Positions 56,401 through 64,000 of a stretch of 64,000 nt of DNA are shown here, in pieces; position 1 is the first letter of the stretch, and every line of letters begins with the position of its first letter. The position numbers were made by a program, and so were the translations under genes. The notes under the pieces were generated by a model. It worked only from the letters and a program-made list of their open reading frames with translations. It was not told the DNA's origin and ran no database searches. The stretch is from Hymenopellis radicata (Eukaryota; Basidiomycota; Agaricomycetes; Agaricales; Physalacriaceae): positions 1-64,000 of the forward strand of contig JADNRX010000152.1 of the NCBI GenBank assembly GCA_015501595.1, read 5' to 3'.

Positions 56401-56759
56401 ATCCAGTCATTCTAAATATGCTATATATGAATAAACGACTCCTGTTTGCCATGGCAAGAAGAGGTGCTAGATGGCCCAAAATGTGTCTACCAATTTTATT
56501 TCTGACGAACGCTGATTGAGATTTGATTTGCATGTATTCTAATTCCACCGTCACACTGTTTTTTTTTCACATCGTTCTAACTTGTGGTGAAAGTGCACGG
56601 AGGCCGGCACAAGAACCGGCATGTAGCCTCGGTCTGCAATTTGGTCATGTACTGACAGTACTGTTGACATGACTGCTCGGTTTGTCACTTCTTTTTGTTC
56701 TCTGAGTCTTTCGGCGAGTTGATGAATAACAGCGAAAAACGGTGAAAGAAAAACACCTC

Positions 56760-57240
56760 TCAGCTCTGACGGACCCGACCCAGGAGAGGGCGCACCGCTG
56801 CGCCACATCACGTCCAAAACGAGTGCCGGTATCGAAACCTTTAACAGTTTCAATTTTTGAATCGGGGCTTCTGCTAAGACTGCGCCACGGACCAGGTCCT
56901 AGTAACCTAGTTTACTCCGCGAAGTCGCGGACCACTTAGGGTGGTATACACCTCGGGTTTACTGCGGTTCAGTATCAATACGGTATTGAAACCTCGGCCG
57001 AGGTATCAGTACAGTTTCGATACCAACACGTGACAAATTCACGTGATGGCGTGCTGACACTCAGGCAAGCTGAAAGTGGCGGGATAAGGGCGGGCGAGGG
57101 CGGCGGAGCGGTGCGCCACATCACGTGGTAAAAGCATGTGCCGGTTAAGAAACCGTTACTAACAGTTTCAAAACCAGGGCCTCCTGGGGGGTCAGTATCA
57201 ATACCGTTACTAACACCCCCGGAGGTTTACTGCGCCACCC
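56760..57240. repeat. Diverged palindromic and direct repeats
   Basis: A GCGCCACATCACGT motif occurs at about 56.80 and 57.12 kb, each followed by a GTGCCGGT and AACAGTTTCAA stretch. Variants of GTATCAATACCG and its inverse recur at 56.97-57.22 kb. I cannot define element ends or target duplications, so the class is open. Confidence 0.4.
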
Positions 57241-57284
57241 TATCATCTATGCTAACATGTAGCAAAACAACAAGTCAAAATGAG

Positions 57285-57374
57285 TGCATTAAGGGGGAAT
57301 CGAACCCCCGGCGGGTCGACGATGCTCTCAATCAATTTATGGCAACGACCCAGGTTACCACTACCCATTAATGC
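57285..57374 (-). tRNA. tRNA-Gly(GCC) with an intron
   Basis: Minus strand 57374..57285. The 7-bp acceptor stem GCATTAA/TTAATGC is perfect. A D-arm (GGTAGTGGTAACC) follows. The anticodon stem GGTCG/CGACC encloses loop TTGCCA, with anticodon GCC after U33, and then an intron of about 20 nt directly 3' of position 37. A T-arm GGGGG-TTCGATT-CCCCC and discriminator A complete it. A short T run follows for polymerase III termination. Confidence 0.85.
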
Positions 57375-57598
57375 TAGTAGGCCAGGCCGGCTGCGATACC
57401 AAATAAATATCATCCTTGCCGTATTGGTGCAAAACTCCTTTGTCCGTATGGACCCCTTAGCTTCCAACTGTCATGAGCACTGAGTACATCCTGGTTAATG
57501 ACTTCATGTTTTGCCGCAGCCACGGTGGGGAGCTGTGCAATCAATGCAGCTGTGACCATCGAATGTGCAACAACATAAGAATCGAAGAGGAGCATCGT

Positions 57599-57899
57599 TG
57601 TGACGACTCGCGCGTCCGTTTTGCGAGAGCTTGAGGAGTCGGTCAGGTCGAGTGCGAGCTCTGTAACTCTGAGCGCTGAAGAGAACCTGTCACCCAGGTC
57701 TGGGTCCTTGCCGGGGAAATGGAAGCAGTAATGGGTGCTCAGCCGGGTTGAGTGGGCATTAACGCAGCCTCATACGAGACCGCACGGCGCGTCCAAGGGT
57801 GTCCGAGTGTTCCACAAAGTAAGAGAACAAGATACGGCAATGTAAGCTAACGTACTGACAAACATGTACACAACAAATGTCATGCTACGAATCCTTACA
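57599..57899 (-). repeat. 3' LTR of element 2
   Basis: 301 bp, apparently identical to 59924..60224 by eye. It borders the 5' half of MYND-A exon 1. Confidence 0.93.
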
Positions 57900-59923
57900 A
57901 TACCCCCCACATGTGAGTCAGGACATGCGAGAGGAAGAAAAAGTAGTCGGGGTTGCCCGACAAAAAATTGGCCAATGTTCTGTAGTCGTCCTTCATCATC
58001 TGAAGGACTGTACTACATGCACCAGCAACCATCATCACCAGTCCCAAGTCTCCAGCTCTCCCTTCTCCTTCTCCAATTCCGATGCGTTCACGATTTAGAC
58101 GATACGCATGACCAACATCTTCGGTGTGTCGTCAACGGGTCCTGTCATCGTCCTCCACAGACTCAGCATCAGAGCCCATCTCGTTCCTTCATCTCCTCAT
58201 CATCGTCTCAGTGCTGTCACCTCCTACGCTCATCACCATCATTACCACCTTCCGTGGTCATTCGGAGGTGGACATTCCACCTCCAAGTCTAAGCTCAACA
58301 CCTCATAAACAACATCCACCCGCCCTCCCTACACCCCCCATTCTTTACTCACCGTCAACTCTGAGAGAAGATCTCGATCAAAGAGACGGTGTGGAAATAA
58401 TCCACAGCGGAGATTTAAGGGGAGGGGATAGGTGGGTAATTCATCCCAGAGTGGCGTACACCATCAGAGTCGAGCGAAGAAGCTTTCGACCTGGGTCAAG
58501 TGGCTGCTGGCAACATAGAAGTCTTAGCCTGGGTCAAGTCGAAACACCGAAGTCTCGGTCCAAAGGTAGGTGCGAAAAGAATGCGAACATTGCATTACGG
58601 CTAAGGCTACATGGAGGTACCGTTCCAAATATGCAGGATCTAATCTCCACCACAGTAAGGACTCGTCTCGCAGACAGTAGACTTCAGTCACATCCTGGGC
58701 CTTCGCGCAGGAAGCGGTCGCCACGGCCATCTTTCGACTGGCGGGCAACACATGTTCCTGTCGATATGCTCTCAAAACGCGACTCGCCGGCGACTTAGAG
58801 CCTATGAACTCTGAATCGCCTAGGTCATGGCTCCATGCACGGGGAGAGTCCTCATCCATTCCAGGATTGTCGTTGAGATCGTCTCAAGCCTCGTCATCAG
58901 CTTCCACTTCCTCTTGAGTCTTCCGTGGATCCAACATTGTATGGTGCCGACACTGGGAGCTACGGGTCTGGCGCGCAGATAGGAGATGCCAGCAACGACA
59001 CGGACACCTGTGTGGAGGGTAGCGGATAAGCCGACTGTGTTTTAGTTGGGGAACATATCAACTCCAAGGAGGACACGGGTGTTGGGTGATGTGTTCTTCG
59101 AGCTTGACTGAGACGTCAGGGCTGCTGCTGGGGTAGAAGGTGAAGATGGGCAGAAGAGGACGTTGAAGGAGCAGTCGGGAGGTTCGGACTGGCGTCGGGT
59201 GAAGTTCTAGTTGCTTGCTTTCGCTTTGGTTTGAAGATGGCCGGCATGAGGGTTTCCAAGGCGGACGCCAAGTTGTCGATAGAACGACTGCCCGCTTTCG
59301 GCGGTGCGAAAGACATGACAAGTGACGTTCTGACCAACGTCGACGTGTCGCCTACGTATCCACGGGTGGGCAAAGAATAAAGAGGGCTGATGGTCCGGGG
59401 TCACTTGTAGTCGACAACGGATCTTCAAGCGGTGACGACCGCGAGGACAGGATTTCGGCTTCAATTCAGGGATTCCTTGCTTATCTTGGGGCGACGCATC
59501 TGCAGTGGCTGATGCTTGAGTGGGATGGAAGAGCTAGGGATGGTGCGGGAGTGCGAAGGCTGGTGAGAGTGACGGCGCGACGTGAAGAATGCGATTAGTA
59601 GGCGACGCGGTGGAAGAACCGATAAAGGTCCAACAGCTGGGTCGGCTAAATGTGTCGCAGAACAAATCCGCAACGTTTAGCGGAGCACTGATGGTAAATG
59701 GGGAGAGGACGGGGTGGTGGAAGGAAGAGGAGCGGGTTGCGTGCGCTGAATGGTGTTCCAGCGCTCTCCGACGAGCAAACTCGTAAGGGAATCCGTCGGG
59801 TTTGAACGAGTAATCGTCAAACAAGGTCGGAGAGGCGGTCGGCCAATGCTGGACTCGGCGCTCGAAATGATGATGGGGTTGACCACGACCGGCTCCTATA
59901 GTAACCCTCGCGGTGGGCTCCAT

Positions 59924-60224
59924 TGTGACGACTCGCGCGTCCGTTTTGCGAGAGCTTGAGGAGTCGGTCAGGTCGAGTGCGAGCTCTGTAACTCTGAGCG
60001 CTGAAGAGAACCTGTCACCCAGGTCTGGGTCCTTGCCGGGGAAATGGAAGCAGTAATGGGTGCTCAGCCGGGTTGAGTGGGCATTAACGCAGCCTCATAC
60101 GAGACCGCACGGCGCGTCCAAGGGTGTCCGAGTGTTCCACAAAGTAAGAGAACAAGATACGGCAATGTAAGCTAACGTACTGACAAACATGTACACAACA
60201 AATGTCATGCTACGAATCCTTACA
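59924..60224 (-). repeat. 5' LTR of element 2
   Basis: 301 bp. On the minus strand it would drive transcription into the element and away from the 3' part of MYND-A. Confidence 0.93.
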
Positions 60225-61988
60225 ATCGTCGGATTTTCGCAAAGCTTGGACTCGGAGCTGATTTTGACATAGAGGTGAAATAATACTACTCCTTGCACGA
60301 GTGCCAGCCAGATTTACCGTATCCTAGGAGCGCAAGCCTATCCTTGTCTATCCTCTTGGCGCTATCACATCCGGTCGTAAAGATGCCGAGGGTAATGACC
60401 TGTACCAATGCAAGGAGCACGGCAGCATAGATTGCAAGAAATGTTTTGACTGGCCGAAAGTCATCATTCGCCAAGCTCAGCGAAAACCTTCTAAATCTGA
60501 AGGCCGCATACAGAATACTACAGATCTTATGGGACTCCTACAATCTATTGGCATCGAGCTCCCTGCATCCACGAAACTGTCAGAAGACCACTTGGAGAAG
60601 AAGTTCGCGACAGCGTTGACCCTGTCCCAACACATCTCCTCAGGTCAAATTCCCATCAATCCTCTGACTCTGCCTATGTGGAAGGTGAGCGACGATATGA
60701 CTCGGAGTCCTATTCACCCCTAAAGACGTACTTCTAGACCGAGAACGGAAATGTTCCTGCCTCGCAAGCAATTTATCGAACCAGTCACGCTGAATTGACG
60801 AAAAGGATGGAGTTGCCTCTTGATCACTCCTTCCCTCTTTATGAGAACTCATTCATGGACGCTCGAGGCACCTTACTGGAACTGACCAAGGCTTTCACCG
60901 AACTTGGCAAAGATGTTGTTATTCTCAATGATCCCAAAGGTGTCGAGGCCATATGCATTCGGGTAGGAGCAAACATTCGTCGCAACTTGCCTGCTGATAT
61001 AGTGATATGCAGATTCTCGAGATCTACGAGTTGAAAACCGACACCCCCCTTGTTGCCCTTTTGTATCTCAGCGCTGACAAATCGACACCTCCCGAAAATA
61101 CTGCCAGCTTTGCTCACTATCATATGCAACGGTTGGGACATATGCCTCAGATAATGTGCGCGCAAGGAGAACAGGCTTTACTGAGGAAATTGTTGTTCCA
61201 GAATCACCAGCGCCTCTCTTCAGAGTTCCAACCTGCCAAACAGCGCTTCGAACAACCATTCAAACCGTCTTTTCTACTTCCACTGAATCCACTATCTCAG
61301 ATCGACATTGGGAAACTCTCCCATACCGGATGCGAAGTGTGTGGTGCCAAAACGACTAGCCGGTGTACACAATGCTTGATGGTGTCGTACTGCGGGAAAG
61401 GTAACTTATATGAACCAGGGAAGCATTATCACTGAACAGTTTTCAGTATGTCAACGAGAACATTGGCCAAAGCACAAAGCATTGTGCAAAGCGATGAAGG
61501 CCGGCACTTGGATTCCGGTCAAGTTCCAGAAGTACATCGTTATCGACGGAAAGAGGATGGATAGCGGGATTGCCAACACCGCTGGTCCCTTGGACATGGA
61601 CAAGGTCGTGTACAATGATCAGGAAGATAGTAGCCCGCCTCCCAACACCCATGGCGATCGTCCTTTCCTTGTCAAGATCCAAAAACTGAAATACGCGCCC
61701 GCCGACGCGATATTCAACCCAAGCAGTCGAACGGATGATCTGCATTTCATGACAGATAAAGCAGGAAACCCCAATATCCCACATCCAGATGGTCTTCTTG
61801 TGTATGATCGCTCGAGGCCTTTCTACGCGTTCGTGATGCAGGCTGAAGACGCCAAAGCCTACGGAGTGTTATCAAAAGAAATTGCAGCGCGGAATCACCG
61901 GGACAAGATATACAGGTGGGCGAAGCGGAGTGGCGATTTTGAATTCAGTATTTGCTGGGACCGTGCTCCAGGTGAGCCGGCGTGGTGA

Positions 61989-62212
61989 GAACACCATACG
62001 CGCTAGTACACGTACCGAGTCACCTATGTGAATGTCAAGAGTTATATGTTATTAGATGACGATGGCCGCATTTCATCAGCAGCTTTTGACCAGGCGGCGT
62101 CGAACAGAGGAGGATCTTGGAGGTAAGAGCAAAGCAACTACGGCTTAGTCGGCCCGAACGTCGATCTTCAAGTTCTGTAAATGAAAGGGTTGCCTTTATA
62201 TTGCTTACCACC
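61989..62212. other. Spacer between the tandem MYND genes
   Basis: Contains the MYND-A 3' end and the MYND-C promoter; nothing else is seen. Confidence 0.4.
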
Positions 62213-64000
62213 ATGCCATTTGCAGAAAATATCACCGTCAACAGATTCATGTTCTGTCAGGAACATGGAGGCGAATTCTGCAATCAATGCTTCTGTGATC
62301 ACCGCCTGGGCAACGCTTACATGATTGAAGACCAGCACCCCCGCATTTTCGCGAAACTTGGTCCCAAGTTCGATTTACACGTGAGTACAGTGCGGTCTAT
62401 GGTTCAAGACGGCAATCTTATACGCGTAGATGCGAAAAGCTATACTCGTTTATACTCTCGGGGCCGTCAAATCCGGTCAGAAGAAGGACGGTTACGACAT
62501 CTATCAATGCAAGGAGCATCAAAGGCCCGACTGCGAGGAGTGCTTTGACTGGGCTAAAGTCATCATTCGCCAGGCGACTCAGAAAGCGTACAAGTCGGAA
62601 GGGCGAGTACAAACAAGGACAGACTTGATGGGCTTACTGCAATCTGTTGGCGTGGAACTTCCGCCCTCGATAAAACTGCCCGAAGACGACTTGGAGAAGA
62701 AACTCGCCACGGCCTTGACGTTTTCACAAGGCATATCATCCAGTATGTTCCCAGTCAATCCTGCTAAACTGTCTCTGTGGAAGGTATGTCGGTACCATAC
62801 TTCATCGCGAGTTCCTCCTAATATCGCGACAGAACGGTACAGACGCACCAGCTTCCGACCTAATATTTCGCAGCAGTACGGCTGAAGCAGTGCTACGTGC
62901 AGAAATGCCGAATCCTTTCCCACTTTATGCTAGCGCCTTCATGGACGCGCGCAGAGCCTTACGGAGGATTGCTCAGCTGTTTGAGGCGGGACAATCTGTC
63001 TTTGTTCTCAATGAGACACAGGAGCACGCCGAAGCGATATCCATGAGAGTAGGCTTTCATGCATAGTCTCCCCATCATTACCATTAACGATTACTTTCTC
63101 CAGATCCTCAACATCTATAAGCTCGACGAAATGACGCCGCTCATCGCTGTCCTGTATCTAGCAGCCGACAGAACGACTCCTCCACGAGAGTCGATGGACT
63201 TTGTCGGGCACTACATGCTCGAGGGGAAGCTCCCTGAAATCAAGAGCGGTCAGCAGGAACAGGCGCTCATGCGGAAACTACTATTCCAAAACTCGCAGCG
63301 CCTTTCCCCCGACTTCAAGCCCGCGAGAAAGAAGTGCGAAATTCCATTCAAAGTGTCCTTCTTCCTTCCCTTGAACCCGCTTTCTCAAACCGACATCGGC
63401 AAACTTTCGCACACGGGTTGCGAGGTCTGCGGAAAGAAGACTGTAAGTCGTTGCTCCCAGTGTCTATCCGCCTCCTATTGCAGTTCAGGTAAGTGGAATG
63501 CCTATACATGGCTGCGTTTTTGCTGAGCGCATACCCAGCCTGTCAGAAAGCAAATTGGCAGGACCACAAGGCGTTCTGCAAGACGATGAAGAACGGCACT
63601 TGGGTACCTGTCAGTTTTTCGAAGCGGATCGAGATTGGAGGGAAGAAAGTGCGAAGTGGGATCTTCAACCATGCCAGCTTCGCAAACATGGACAACGTCG
63701 TGCCGCTGTACCCCGACAGCCAGGATGACACTCCGCCCCCCAATGTCCACGCAGATCGCCCTTTCCTCGTCAAGATACAGAAACTCAATACGGTGACTTC
63801 GGACGTCAATCGGAACCCGCGGGTGCTAGTCAATAAGAAAACGGACGATGCGCATTTTATATTGGACGACTTCAGAATCCCGTCGCAACTCGAAGGCCTG
63901 CTCATATACGACCGTCAGAGGAGCTTGCACGCGTTCGTCATGCAGTCAGATGGCGGCGAAGGGTACGGGACGTCGGTCAAGGAGATTTTGACGAGGAACA
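62213..64000 (+). CDS. MYND zinc-finger protein MYND-C, cut by the window end
   Basis: Exons 62213..62380, 62430..62783, 62833..63048, 63104..63488 and 63539 onward are in frame. The intron positions equal those of MYND-A, with which it forms a tandem pair. The N-terminal motif FCQEHGGEFCNQCFCDHRLG and YQCKEHQRPDCEECFDW may bind zinc. The MYND finger is CEVCGKKTVSRCSQC, YC, then ACQ...HKAFC, and the start MPFAENITVNRFMFC is well placed. The C-terminus runs off the window around GYGTSVKEI. Unlike MYND-A it is uninterrupted, so it may cover for the broken copy. No enzymatic domain is visible. Confidence 0.88.

Larger units (their letters stand above)
57599..60224 (-). mobile_element. Non-autonomous LTR retrotransposon 2 (young)
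   Basis: The two 301-bp LTRs at 57599..57899 and 59924..60224 appear identical. The 5-bp target duplication ATCGT lies at 57594-57598 and 60225-60229. In element orientation (minus strand) LTRs begin TGTAAGGATTCG and end TCACA, and a polypurine tract (CATGTGGGGGGTAT) precedes the 3' LTR at 57900. The interior has only short frames (for example 59923..59534, starting MEPTARVTIGAG), related to those of element 1, and no reverse transcriptase or integrase. Identical LTRs mean very recent transposition, driven by an element elsewhere. Confidence 0.93.
57473..61988 (+). pseudogene. MYND zinc-finger gene MYND-A, split by LTR element 2
   Basis: Exons 57473..57598 + 60230..60274 (one exon before the insertion), 60328..60684, 60738..60962, 61013..61400 and 61447..61988 encode 560 aa without other breaks. 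The N-terminus has Cys/His motifs (FCRSHGGELCNQCSCDHR; later YQCKEHGSIDCKKCFDW). A helical middle (DLMGLLQSIGIELPAS) follows. The MYND finger lies near residue 360: CEVCGAKTTSRCTQC, YCGK, and after an intron VCQ...HKALC. The tail contains RPFYAFVMQAEDAKAYGV. MYND-C follows in tandem with the same exon plan. LTR element 2 lies inside exon 1 after EEEHR; removing it and one ATCGT restores the frame, so the inactivation is very recent. The role is unknown; MYND fingers mediate protein binding. Confidence 0.88.

Noticed and set aside
58124..58798. 224-codon frame as a host gene
   Set aside because: It lies inside LTR element 2, antisense to the element, with low-complexity Ser/His/Pro content.

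Overview
The window reads as nuclear DNA of a filamentous basidiomycete, most likely an Agaricomycete. Genes are split by short GT-AG introns (about 40-70 nt). The conserved genes are fungal or eukaryotic: polyubiquitin, DASH subunit Dad3, a TORC1 Raptor homologue, an ABCA transporter, MYND zinc-finger proteins and a fungal M43 metalloprotease. F-box genes, tiny cysteine-rich secreted proteins and non-autonomous transposons are abundant. No operons, CRISPR arrays or prokaryotic features were seen.

Layout. 0.4-6.6 kb: secreted protein SSP1 (-), DAD3 (+), a decayed F-box gene (-) and a five-unit polyubiquitin gene (+). 7-31.8 kb: a duplicated cluster built from three parts: an F-box gene, a small secreted protein and a gene made of tandem homeodomain-like repeats (called HD1, HD2 and HD3 here). 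The SSP-to-HD block at 9.2-13.1 kb reappears inverted at 18.1-21.9 kb. A third copy, without the secreted protein, has HD3 and an F-box gene facing away from each other at 28.0-31.8 kb. Between the copies lie a C2H2 zinc-finger gene, a MYND gene, a truncated ferric reductase and gene debris. 32.2-38 kb: an ABCA-type transporter whose coding exon carries a 263-bp TA-flanked MITE. 38.5-44.1 kb: a transposon island with an LTR element, a hAT-like element nested in it, a 418-bp MITE and a diverged tandem repeat. 44.2-49.2 kb: Raptor/KOG1. 49.2-57.2 kb: decayed CAP-Gly and M43 fragments, a partial copy of the DAD3/F-box block, and an M43 protease gene. 57.3-64 kb: an intron-containing tRNA-Gly and two tandem MYND genes, the first split by a very young LTR element.

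The most unusual content is the HD family. HD3 (436 aa) carries six homeodomain-like repeats and HD2 (365 aa) carries five. Most repeats are encoded by one exon of exactly 210 nt, and every intron cuts the codon of homeodomain Arg52 at the same phase. Most repeats have lost the otherwise near-invariant Asn51. HD1 is broken, but one of its repeats keeps the canonical WYQNRR helix-3 motif.

Caution: several conserved genes (Raptor, the F-box genes, M43) carry single-base losses, many of them in homopolymer runs. Some 'pseudogenes' may therefore be assembly errors. Transposon boundaries rest on target-site duplications and terminal repeats read directly from the sequence.
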